Shown piece by piece: positions 34,330-42,190 of a stretch of DNA of 42,754 nucleotides (positions are counted from its first letter, which is position 1; every line of letters starts with the position of its first letter). The position numbers and the translations under genes are program-made. Source of the stretch: Crenobacter oryzisoli. GTDB lineage: Bacteria; Pseudomonadota; Gammaproteobacteria; Burkholderiales; Chromobacteriaceae. The notes below the pieces were generated by a model. The model saw only the letters and a list, made by a program, of their open reading frames with translations, did not search any database and was not told the DNA's origin. Location of the stretch: positions 1-42,754 of the forward strand of contig NZ_JAUEDK010000035.1 in the NCBI RefSeq assembly GCF_030385785.1. Direction: 5' to 3'.

Positions 34330-35247
34330 TCAGGCGTAGTAGCGCTGGCTGAAATCGAGCATGCGCTCGATCGGCAAGCGAGCGGCGTCCATCTGTGCCG
34401 GTGTCAGGTAGTCGATCTTAAGACCGATGCCCTGTTGCGCACGTTTCACCGCCTCGATGGTGTTCATCTTCATGTACGGACAGGAGTTGCACTGGCAGCC
34501 GGCGTAGATCGGAGCTTGGCGCAGGTCAAGGTCCGGACGAGCCAACCCCATGTTGTAGAGGATGCCGTCTTCGGTGGCGACAAAGATCACCGCCTCCGGG
34601 TTGCCGCTGAACTGCTTCACCCAGTTGAGCATGCCCGAGGTCGAACCGACGTAGTCTGCACGCTTGAGCACTGGCAGGGGGCTCTCCGGGTGGGCGATCA
34701 GGTAGGCTTCGCCGTTGACAGCGCCGAGCGCCTCGTTCAGCGCCGCCTCGTTGAATTTGTCGTGCACCTCGCACACCGCCGACCACAAAGGCATGTCGTA
34801 GCCGTACTGGTAGTTCAGATAGGCGCCCATATTGCGGTCCGGCGAGAAGATCACCTTCTTACCCTGTTCATACAGGTGGGCGATAATGTCGTCGACGTTG
34901 CGGCTGGTGACGATCCAGTCGGACAGTGCCTTGTGCTCGGCGCTCGAATTGATGTACGACACGTGCACATGGTCCGGGTAGCTCTCGCGCCAGGTCTTCA
35001 GTGCTGCGACGTCGGTCTGGGTGACCAGCGAACAGGTTGAGCCGGCATCCGGCAAGATCACGGTAGCGTTCGGGTTGAGAATCTTGGCCGTTTCGGCCAT
35101 GAAGCGCACGCCAGCGAACACGATGATGTCAGCCTCTGCCTCGCGCGCAAACAGCGACAATTCCAGGCTGTCGCCGACCTTGTCGGCCATCTGCTGGATT
35201 TCCGGTTGCGTATAGTAATGGGCGAGGGTGACGACGCGTTGAGTCAT
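34330..35247 (-). CDS. nadA: Quinolinate synthase NadA
   Basis: 305 aa. NadA condenses iminoaspartate with dihydroxyacetone phosphate to quinolinate for NAD synthesis and needs a 4Fe-4S cluster. Candidate cluster cysteines are C72 (GSTCSL), C159 (SAVCEVHDKF) and one of C251/C253/C256 (CQCNSCPYMKMN), matching the three E. coli positions by context. Motifs AHYYTQPEIQQ, VRFMAETAKIL and DYVGSTSGML are typical. It is shorter than E. coli NadA (347 aa) mainly at the N-terminus. I start at ATG 35247 with 'ggaga' upstream, not at 35298. Confidence 0.94.
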   Translation of the reverse strand: MTQRVVTLAHYYTQPEIQQMADKVGDSLELSLFAREAEADIIVFAGVRFMAETAKILNPNATVILPDAGSTCSLVTQTDVAALKTWRESYPDHVHVSYINSSAEHKALSDWIVTSRNVDDIIAHLYEQGKKVIFSPDRNMGAYLNYQYGYDMPLWSAVCEVHDKFNEAALNEALGAVNGEAYLIAHPESPLPVLKRADYVGSTSGMLNWVKQFSGNPEAVIFVATEDGILYNMGLARPDLDLRQAPIYAGCQCNSCPYMKMNTIEAVKRAQQGIGLKIDYLTPAQMDAARLPIERMLDFSQRYYA

Positions 35248-35714
35248 GATATCTGTCTCCTGTCGTGTCCATGGCCAAGTGGCAACGGGTAATGACACGA
35301 CCGTCTTTTGATGCGACGCAAAAAACGTTAAAACGAAAACGCGCAGCTTATCAATATTGCCGGTGCCGCACCATACTCCTGTAGCGCCGAATCTGCGGAC
35401 GGGGGAGAGAAGTGGTATGCATAACGAATGGCCGTGGGGCTCGGAGCGGGGCTTGCTGGGGAAGAATGCGTCTTCAACTAAGTTTGTGCATCCCTATCAT
35501 AGCCCTGTCTCTTTCCGGTTGTGAGTCGTCTGACAGGTATACCTTATATAATCGTCATCGTTGTCGTCGGCTGAGCCAACCGATCGATAGGGGCTGCCCC
35601 CGCGTTGTGGTATATCTGGTCCGTTTGTCAGTAGGCGACCTCCATAGATACGCAGTCCCGGACGAGTGCCCATCGCCATCGCCCGATCGATCAACCTGCT
35701 TTGGATTCTGTGCG
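35248..35714. other. Divergent intergenic region nadA-patZ
   Basis: About 470 bases. The patZ frame stays open leftwards to 35412. At 35466 an ATG, preceded by ggggaag, begins a peptide resembling a lipoprotein signal (…ALSLSGC). A -10-like tataat lies at 35547-35552 without a clear -35. Nearer nadA the sequence is AT-rich (35310-35360). No stand-alone gene is supported. Confidence 0.45.
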
Positions 35715-38429
35715 ATGAAACCGCATTATCTGACCCCTCTGTTCTCCCCGCGCAATGTGGCCGTGATCGGTGCCAGTGACACGCCTGGCTCGCTCGGCCA
35801 GGCAGTGTTCGCCAACCTGCTGGCGGGCAACTTCCAGGGCAAGCTGTTTCCGGTCAACCTGAACCGGCGCATGGTTGGCGGCAAGATGGCGTTCTCCTCG
35901 GTACGGTTGATCGCCGAACCGGTCGACCTGGCGGTGGTGGTCACCGCGCTGCGTACCTTGCCGGCGGTGATGCGTGACTGCGGCAAGAAGGGGGTCAAGG
36001 CGGTGCTGCTTGGCAAGGATTTTTCTGACAGCGACGAGCTGGAGCGGGACATCCTTACCGAGGCGATGGCCATCGCGCGTTACCACGGCATTCGTGTGCT
36101 CGGCCCTAACGTGCTGGGCTTGATGCGTCCTGTTGCTGGCTTTAACGCCAGCAACTACACCGGCACTGTGCGCCCGGGCAACCTGGCGCTGGTGTCGCAA
36201 TCGTCCGCATTGTGCGCGGCGATGCTCGATTGGGCCGACACCAAAGCGATCGGCTTTTCCAGCGTGGTGTCGGTCGGCGAGGCGCTCGACGTCGACTTCG
36301 GCGAGATTCTCGATTTCTTGGTGGCCGACCGCTCGACTCAGGGCATCCTGCTGCATATCCATCACATCCATAACGCACGCCGGTTCATGAGCGCGCTGCG
36401 AGCCGCAGCGCGCAGTAAGCCGGTGGTCGTGATCAAGTCAGGGCGGTTCGAGGACCATGTGACCGGGCTGACCCATACTAGCAGCCTGGTCGAGAGCGGC
36501 GATGTGTTCGACACCGCGCTCGCACGCGCCGGTGTGCTGCGGGTGGCGACAATTGCGCAGCTCTTTACCGCAGTGAAAGTACTGGCGGCCAACTACCGGG
36601 TGATCGGCAAGCGCCTGGCTATCGTCACCAACGGCATCGGCCCGGGGGTGCTGGCAGCCGATAGCGCCTATGCCAATGGTGTTGAGCTGGCGACGTTGTC
36701 GGACGAGACGATGGCGTTGCTCAACGATAGCCTGCCGCGCAACTGGTCGCATGGTAATCCGGTCGACATCATCGGTGACGCCAGCCCGATGCGCTTTCGT
36801 ACCGCGGCGAAGGTCTGCCTCGACGACCCAGGGGTCGACGGCGTACTGGTCATCTTCACCCCGCAGGCTGGCACCGATCACCTGACCACCGCCCAACTGA
36901 TGGTCGGGCTGCAACGCGAAACCGGCAAGCCGCTGCTATTGTCCTGGCTCGGCGATGCCAAGGTATCGAGTAGCCGTGAGCTGTTCACTAAGGCCAAGTG
37001 CGTGCACTTTCGCGCACCAGAATACGGTATCGAGGTGTTTCGCAACCTGGCCTCCTACCACCATAACCAGCAACTGCTGTTGCAGACACCGGGGCCGCTC
37101 GAAGGCATGCGTGCAGAGCCGAACGTGGCGCGCGCTCGGGCCGTGATTGCCGAGGCATTGGCCAGCGGGCGGACCATCCTGCCCGAATATGCGTCGAAGG
37201 CGGTGCTTGCCGCGTTCAATATTCCAGTGAACCCGACCGAGCTTGCGACCGACGCCGACCAAGCTGTGCAGTTGGCCGAACGCTTCGGCTACCCGGTGGT
37301 GCTGAAGGTCGACTCGCCCGACATCATTTACAAGTCGGATGTCGGCGGGGTGGAGTTGAACATCAGCAACGAGAACACGCTGCGCCAAGCTTTCGCGGCG
37401 ATCCTGCAGCGTGCCCGCGAGAAACGCCCCTTGGCGCGGCTGAACGGTGTCACCGTCCAGCCGATGCAGAAGCGTCGTACTGCCCGCGAGGTGATGGTCG
37501 GCGTGGCGCAGGATGCGATCTTCGGTCCGGTAATCACCTTTGGGACCGGCGGTATCGCGGTTGAGGTGATCGATGATCTGACTATCTCGCTGCCGCCGCT
37601 CAACGACTACTTGGTCGAGAGCATGATTGGCAAGACGCGAGTCGGACAGACGCTCGGCGCGTTCAAGAATCTGCCGCCGATCAAACGCGAGGCGCTGAAG
37701 GATGTGCTGTTGCGCGTGTCGGAGATGGTCTGTGAACTGCCAGAGCTCCGCGAGCTGGACATCAATCCGCTGATGGTCGACGAGGAGGGCGTCCTGGCAC
37801 TGGATGCGCGGATGATCGTCGGCGAGGTGCGCGGTAGCTCGCGCCGCCGCTACAGCCATATGGCGATCATGCCGTATCCGATGCACATGCTGCACTGTGC
37901 AACGCTGAAGGACGGCACCCGGGTGACGATTCGCCCTGTACGGCCCGAAGATGCCGAAATGCAACAGGATTTCGTACGCAACCTGTCGGAGGAAAGCCGT
38001 TATAACCGCTACATGTCGAGCATCAAGCAGTTGTCGCAATCGGTGCTGGTGCGCTTCACCCAGCTCGACTACGACCGTGAGATGGCGCTGGCGATGACCC
38101 GTGCCAACGACGATGGTGCTGAGGAAATGCTGGCGGTGGCGCGCTTCATGACCGATCCGGATTTCGAGGCCTGCGAATTCGCGCTCGAAGTGGCCGATCG
38201 CTGGCAGGGCAAGGGCATTGGCCCCGTGCTGATGGAGGCCTTGTTTGAGGCCGCTCGCGAGCAGGGGTTGAGCACGATGCGCGGCGAGGTGCTGGCGGCT
38301 AACAAGGGCATGCTGAAACTGATGCATAGGCTCGGCTTCAAGGTCGAGCCGCATCCGGAAGACCGCTCGCTGACGTTGGTGAGCAAGGAGCTGCAGCCTG
38401 GGGCGGAGTCAGTCGTCACCGCTGGCTGA
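35715..38429 (+). CDS. patZ: PatZ-type protein lysine acetyltransferase (acyl-CoA synthetase-like + GNAT)
   Basis: 904 aa, close to E. coli PatZ/YfiQ (886 aa). Order: CoA-binding Rossmann domain (about 1-130, NVAVIGASDTPGSLG), succinyl-CoA ligase-like and flavodoxin-like domains (about 150-460), ATP-grasp domain (about 490-715, with VLKVDSPDIIYKSDVGGV), and a C-terminal GNAT acetyltransferase (about 731-890; EDAEMQQDFVRNLS…, WQGKGIGPVLMEALF). PatZ acetylates lysines of acetyl-CoA synthetase and other proteins; the ligase part is usually inactive but senses acetyl-CoA. The start at ATG 35715 follows the family N-terminus; ribosome site weak. Confidence 0.9.
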   Translation: MKPHYLTPLFSPRNVAVIGASDTPGSLGQAVFANLLAGNFQGKLFPVNLNRRMVGGKMAFSSVRLIAEPVDLAVVVTALRTLPAVMRDCGKKGVKAVLLGKDFSDSDELERDILTEAMAIARYHGIRVLGPNVLGLMRPVAGFNASNYTGTVRPGNLALVSQSSALCAAMLDWADTKAIGFSSVVSVGEALDVDFGEILDFLVADRSTQGILLHIHHIHNARRFMSALRAAARSKPVVVIKSGRFEDHVTGLTHTSSLVESGDVFDTALARAGVLRVATIAQLFTAVKVLAANYRVIGKRLAIVTNGIGPGVLAADSAYANGVELATLSDETMALLNDSLPRNWSHGNPVDIIGDASPMRFRTAAKVCLDDPGVDGVLVIFTPQAGTDHLTTAQLMVGLQRETGKPLLLSWLGDAKVSSSRELFTKAKCVHFRAPEYGIEVFRNLASYHHNQQLLLQTPGPLEGMRAEPNVARARAVIAEALASGRTILPEYASKAVLAAFNIPVNPTELATDADQAVQLAERFGYPVVLKVDSPDIIYKSDVGGVELNISNENTLRQAFAAILQRAREKRPLARLNGVTVQPMQKRRTAREVMVGVAQDAIFGPVITFGTGGIAVEVIDDLTISLPPLNDYLVESMIGKTRVGQTLGAFKNLPPIKREALKDVLLRVSEMVCELPELRELDINPLMVDEEGVLALDARMIVGEVRGSSRRRYSHMAIMPYPMHMLHCATLKDGTRVTIRPVRPEDAEMQQDFVRNLSEESRYNRYMSSIKQLSQSVLVRFTQLDYDREMALAMTRANDDGAEEMLAVARFMTDPDFEACEFALEVADRWQGKGIGPVLMEALFEAAREQGLSTMRGEVLAANKGMLKLMHRLGFKVEPHPEDRSLTLVSKELQPGAESVVTAG

Positions 38430-38550
38430 CCCTGCCGTTTGTCGGACTGACTCCCGATATGGCCAAGCCGCCCGCCTTCGCTGGGCAGTATTTTGTTCGA
38501 AGCAAGGCACACGATTCGTCGCCGAGCGACCGGCAGTGCCGAATAAGCGC

Positions 38551-38580
38551 TTGCCAGATAAGGGAAAACTGGCCTAAAAT
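38551..38580 (+). promoter_or_regulatory. Promoter of the rpsP operon
   Basis: TTGCCA (38551-38556), 18-base spacer, TAAAAT (38575-38580). A ribosome site taaggat lies at 38606-38612. Confidence 0.7.
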
Positions 38581-38620
38581 CCCGCACTTTTCTTGATACC
38601 GAATTTAAGGATCATCGACA

Positions 38621-38869
38621 ATGGTAGTGATTCGTCTTGCTCGCGGTGGCTCCAAGAACCGTCCGTTCTACAACGTGGTAGTGACCGACTCCCGCAACCG
38701 TCGTGACGGCCGTTTCATCGAGCGCGTTGGCTTCTACAACCCGGTTGCCAACGAGAAGGAAGAGCGCGTACGTCTGTCCGCCGACCGCCTGAACCACTGG
38801 ATCGGTGTTGGCGCTCAAGTGACCGAAGCGGTTGCCAAGCTGATTAAAGAACAGAAAGTCGCTGCCTAA
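38621..38869 (+). CDS. rpsP: 30S ribosomal protein S16
   Basis: 82 aa, usual length. [21 protein letters not shown] and [12 protein letters not shown] are diagnostic of S16. First gene of the conserved rpsP-rimM-trmD-rplS operon; a promoter precedes it. Confidence 0.98.
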   Translation: MVVIRLARGGSKNRPFYNVVVTDSRNRRDGRFIERVGFYNPVANEKEERVRLSADRLNHWIGVGAQVTEAVAKLIKEQKVAA

Positions 38870-38903
38870 TTGCAGCTGGCTTTGATAGCAGGAAGCAGGG
38901 CGC

Positions 38904-39410
38904 ATGCGTGACGCTGATCTGGTGATAATGGGCTATGTCAGCGGCGCCCATGGTGTGCGCGGCTGGGTCAAGATCCATGCCGACACCGAATATAGCGACA
39001 GCCTGTTCGACTACCCGACTTGGTGGCTCGGCAAGGATGGCAACTGGAAGCCCTATACCTTCGTCGAAGGCGTAGTGCAGCCGAAAGCCATTGCAGCCAA
39101 GCTCGAGGGGGTGGAAGACCGTGATGTCGCATTTGCGATGCGTGGCCTGTCAATCGCGGTACCGCGCAGCGAGCTGCCAGAAACTGGGGCGGACGAGTAC
39201 TACTGGACCGATCTGATTGGTCTGGCGGTGGTCAACCGCGCCGGCGAGTCGCTCGGCACGATCGCCAACCTGATGGAAACCGGCGCCAATGATGTGCTGG
39301 TGGTGAAGGATGGCACGCAGCAGCGCTTGATTCCCTTCGTCGGGCACGTGGTGCTCGAGGTCAACCTCAAGCAGAAGCAGGTGCTGGTCGACTGGGAACT
39401 CGACTACTGA
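38904..39410 (+). CDS. rimM: Ribosome maturation factor RimM
   Basis: 168 aa. RimM helps assemble the 30S head and binds S19. The N-terminal domain opens [19 protein letters not shown], and a PRC-barrel follows with [12 protein letters not shown] and the C-terminal [13 protein letters not shown]. The stop overlaps the trmD start by one base (TGATG), so they are translated in series. Confidence 0.97.
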   Translation: MRDADLVIMGYVSGAHGVRGWVKIHADTEYSDSLFDYPTWWLGKDGNWKPYTFVEGVVQPKAIAAKLEGVEDRDVAFAMRGLSIAVPRSELPETGADEYYWTDLIGLAVVNRAGESLGTIANLMETGANDVLVVKDGTQQRLIPFVGHVVLEVNLKQKQVLVDWELDY

Positions 39411-40180
39411 TGCAGATCGACGTCGTTTCGCTGTTTCCGGAGATGTTCGACTCCATCACCCGTTTCGGCGTCAGCCGGCGGGCGCTGGAAACCGGCATCT
39501 GGGGCTTCGCCGGCTGGAATCCGCGCGATTTCACCAGCGACAACTATCGCACGGTGGACGACCGCCCCTACGGCGGCGGCCCGGGCATGGTGATGCTGAT
39601 CGAACCGCTGGAGAAAGCCATCGCTGCCGCGAAGCAGCGACAGCGCGAAGCCGGCGTTGAGCAGAGCCATGTAGTGTATCTGTCGCCGCAGGGCAAGCGT
39701 TTTGACCATGCCAAGGCGGTAGAGTTGTCGCAACGGCCGGGTTTGATCCTGCTGTGCGGGCGCTACGAAGGTGTCGACGAACGGTTGATCGAACGGCAGG
39801 TCGACGAGGAAGTATCGGTCGGCGACTATGTGTTGTCCGGCGGCGAACTGCCGGCGATGGTGCTGACCGATGCGGTGCTGCGGCTGTTGCCCGGCGTGCT
39901 GAACGATGCGCAATCGGCCTACGAGGACTCGTTCGTCAACGGCCTGCTCGACTGCCCGCATTACACCCGTCCCGAAGAATTCCAGGGCATGCGGGTGCCG
40001 GATGTGCTGATGTCCGGCAATCATGCCCTGATCGCGCGCTGGCGGCTGAAACAGTCGTTGGGGCGTACTTGGCGGCGCCGGCCGGAACTTCTGGCCAACC
40101 GTCCTTTGACAAAACTGGAGTCTCGGCTGCTGACTGAGTATCAGCAGGAACAAGACCCCGCAGAAAAACTGGAGTCCTGA
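39410..40180 (+). CDS. trmD: tRNA (guanine-37-N1)-methyltransferase TrmD
   Basis: 256 aa, SPOUT-family enzyme that methylates G37 of tRNAs reading CNN codons, preventing frameshifts. It shows [14 protein letters not shown], the [10 protein letters not shown] loop, the knot region [16 protein letters not shown] and [15 protein letters not shown]. It begins within the rimM stop. rplS starts one base after its stop. Confidence 0.98.
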   Translation: MQIDVVSLFPEMFDSITRFGVSRRALETGIWGFAGWNPRDFTSDNYRTVDDRPYGGGPGMVMLIEPLEKAIAAAKQRQREAGVEQSHVVYLSPQGKRFDHAKAVELSQRPGLILLCGRYEGVDERLIERQVDEEVSVGDYVLSGGELPAMVLTDAVLRLLPGVLNDAQSAYEDSFVNGLLDCPHYTRPEEFQGMRVPDVLMSGNHALIARWRLKQSLGRTWRRRPELLANRPLTKLESRLLTEYQQEQDPAEKLES

Positions 40181-40181
40181 C

Positions 40182-40553
40182 ATGGATCTGATCCAAATCC
40201 TCGAGCAAGAAGAAATCGCTCGCATCGGCAAGACCATCCCTGAATTTGCCCCGGGTGACACCGTGATCGTTCAGGTGAAGGTAAAGGAAGGTAACCGCGA
40301 ACGTCTGCAGGCTTACGAAGGCGTGGTGATCGCCAAGCGTAACCGCGGTCTGAACAGCTCGTTCATCGTGCGCAAGATCTCCGCCGGTGAAGGCGTTGAG
40401 CGTACCTTCCAGACCCACTCCCCGCTGGTTGCTTCGATCGAAGTGAAGCGTCGCGGTGACGTGCGTCGTGCCAAGCTGTACTACCTGCGCGGTCGTACCG
40501 GCAAGTCGGCTCGTATCAAGGAAAAACTGCCGGCTCGCAAGGTTTCGGCCTGA
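40182..40553 (+). CDS. rplS: 50S ribosomal protein L19
   Basis: 123 aa. The family signature includes [39 protein letters not shown] and the C-terminal [18 protein letters not shown]. Last gene of the operon, closed by a strong terminator 24 bases after the stop. Confidence 0.98.
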   Translation: MDLIQILEQEEIARIGKTIPEFAPGDTVIVQVKVKEGNRERLQAYEGVVIAKRNRGLNSSFIVRKISAGEGVERTFQTHSPLVASIEVKRRGDVRRAKLYYLRGRTGKSARIKEKLPARKVSA

Positions 40554-40576
40554 TTCCAGCGTTTTCGCTTATGATG

Positions 40577-40609
40577 AAAAGCGCAAGGCATGTGCCTTGC
40601 GCTTTTTTT
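40577..40609 (+). terminator. Terminator of the rpsP-rplS operon
   Basis: aaaagcgcaaggca (40577-40590) pairs with tgccttgcgctttt (40593-40606), then more T. The ogt ATG follows only 8 bases later. Confidence 0.93.
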
Positions 40610-40617
40610 ATGCGCCG

Positions 40618-41091
40618 ATGACCTACCACGCCATTCTCTGCGCGCCGTTCGGCCAACTGGGGCTGATTGCCGACGCCGACGCGCTGCTCGCTGTGCACTT
40701 CCTGACCGAACCGCAGCCCGTGCTCACGCCACCGCCGGGTTCGCTGGCCGCCGAGGCCGCCCACCAGCTTTCCGCCTATTTTGCCGACCCGACCTTCCGT
40801 TTCGATCTGCCGCTGCGGCCGGTCGGCACGCTGTTCCAGCAGCAGGTGTGGCGCGAAATCGCCGCCATCCCGTTCGGCGAGACGTGTAGCTACGGCGAGT
40901 TGGCCGAACGTACTGGCTCGGTGGCCCGCGCGGTCGGTGGTGCCTGCGGCCGCAATCCGCTGCCGATCATCATTCCCTGCCACCGGGTGCTGGCCCAGCG
41001 CGGGCTGGGAGGCTTCAATCGTTCGATCGAGTCGCCGACGGTGTCGATCAAGCACTGGCTATTGGTGCACGAGGGAGCATTGCTGTTGTGA
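40618..41091 (+). CDS. ogt: Methylated-DNA--protein-cysteine methyltransferase (Ogt)
   Basis: 157 aa. Suicide repair protein taking the methyl group from O6-methylguanine onto its own cysteine. The active site IIPCHRVLAQRG lies near residue 120, preceded by the DNA-binding helix SVARAVGGACGRNPLP. The start ATG has no ribosome site and sits 8 bases after the rplS terminator, so expression is probably low or from readthrough; the frame extends upstream into the terminator and rplS. The stop overlaps xerD's GTG start by 4 bases (GTGA). Confidence 0.92.
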   Translation: MTYHAILCAPFGQLGLIADADALLAVHFLTEPQPVLTPPPGSLAAEAAHQLSAYFADPTFRFDLPLRPVGTLFQQQVWREIAAIPFGETCSYGELAERTGSVARAVGGACGRNPLPIIIPCHRVLAQRGLGGFNRSIESPTVSIKHWLLVHEGALLL

Positions 41092-42002
41092 GTGAAGCAC
41101 CACCTATCACGATCGCCGCAGCTGACGATCTGCTGATCGATCAGTTCCTAGATCAGCTCTGGCTCAGCGACAACCTGGCGAAGAACACACTGGTCGCCTA
41201 TCGGCGCGACCTGCGCAAGTTTGCGCTGCGCTTGGCCGAGCGCCGTATCCGGCTTGCCGAGGCCGGTCGTGATGCACTGGAGGACGCGCTGCTCGCCAGC
41301 GCAGACAAAGAGAAGCCAGCAACCCGGGCGCGGCTGGTATCGACCTTGCGTCGTTTCTTCCAATATCTGTGTGCGGAAGGCTTGCGTGCCGACGACCCCA
41401 GCGCCCGGTTGGCAGCGCCACGATTGGGGCAGCGGCTGCCCAAGACCCTATCCGAGGCCCATGTGGAGGCGCTGCTTGCAGCGCCAGACGTCGATACGCC
41501 ACTCGGGCTGCGCGACCGGGCGTTGCTGGAGCTGCTGTACGCGACTGGGCTGCGCATTAGCGAACTGGTGGCGTTGCGTCGCGACCAGCTCGACATCGTC
41601 AATGGTCTGGTGCAGCCGATCGGCAAGGGCAACAAGGAGCGATTGGTTCCGGTTGGCGAAGTGGCCCAGGAATGGCTGACCTGCTACCTGCTCGAGGCGC
41701 GTCCGCTGATTCTTGCCGGCACGCAGTGCGACGCACTGATCGTTACGCAGCGTAAGGACGGCATGACCCGGCAGATGGCCTGGTATCTGATCTCCAGCTA
41801 CGCAAAACGACTCGGTCTGCCCAAGGTCAGCCCGCACACCTTGCGGCATGCGTTCGCCACTCACCTGGTCAACCATGGTGCCGACCTGCGCGTGGTGCAG
41901 CTGCTGCTGGGGCATGCTGACATCTCCACCACGCAGATCTACACCCACGTGGCACGCGAGCGGCTCAAGCAGCTGCACGCCCGCCATCACCCACGCGGCT
42001 GA
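41088..42002 (+). CDS. xerD: Tyrosine recombinase XerD
   Basis: 304 aa. With XerC it resolves chromosome dimers at dif. N-terminal SAM-like DNA-binding domain (about 13-105). Catalytic residues in order: Arg in ATGLRISELV (about 155), Lys in IGKGNKER (about 179), HxxR in SPHTLRHAFATHL (about 249-252), His in LLGHADIST (about 275) and nucleophile Tyr in TQIYTHV (about 284). The ending RLKQLHARHHPRG is XerD- rather than XerC-like. Starts at GTG overlapping the ogt stop, so translation is coupled. Its terminator has been split by an IS. Confidence 0.95.
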   Translation: MSEAPPITIAAADDLLIDQFLDQLWLSDNLAKNTLVAYRRDLRKFALRLAERRIRLAEAGRDALEDALLASADKEKPATRARLVSTLRRFFQYLCAEGLRADDPSARLAAPRLGQRLPKTLSEAHVEALLAAPDVDTPLGLRDRALLELLYATGLRISELVALRRDQLDIVNGLVQPIGKGNKERLVPVGEVAQEWLTCYLLEARPLILAGTQCDALIVTQRKDGMTRQMAWYLISSYAKRLGLPKVSPHTLRHAFATHLVNHGADLRVVQLLLGHADISTTQIYTHVARERLKQLHARHHPRG

Positions 42003-42190
42003 GCGCGGCTCACACAAGCGGGGAATGGGGGCTAGCTTGTGGTGCAAGCGGGGAGCTTCTGGTGTTCTGCCGGCTCTTACGCACGGAATTGGCTAGCTGA
42101 TCGGGTTCGCTGTGGCAGGCGGGTGCCGTGGCGCCGCAGTCGTACGGCCAACCCTGAGGGAACCGGCAATAAAAAGCCCGGCCTAGGCCG
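42003..42190 (+). terminator. xerD downstream region ending in an interrupted terminator
   Basis: 168 bases without a recognisable gene, then aaaaagcccggcctaggccg (42171-42190). This is the left arm and the start of the right arm of a terminator stem; the expected completion 'ggcttttt' is missing because the IS begins at 42191. Confidence 0.6.

Noticed and set aside
34330-35247. NadA reads HPES rather than HPEC in the region AHPESPLP, as if a cluster cysteine were lost.
   Set aside because: E. coli NadA, as I recall it, also has HPES there. The cluster cysteines lie elsewhere (C72, C159 and the C-terminal CxCxxC), and all are present.
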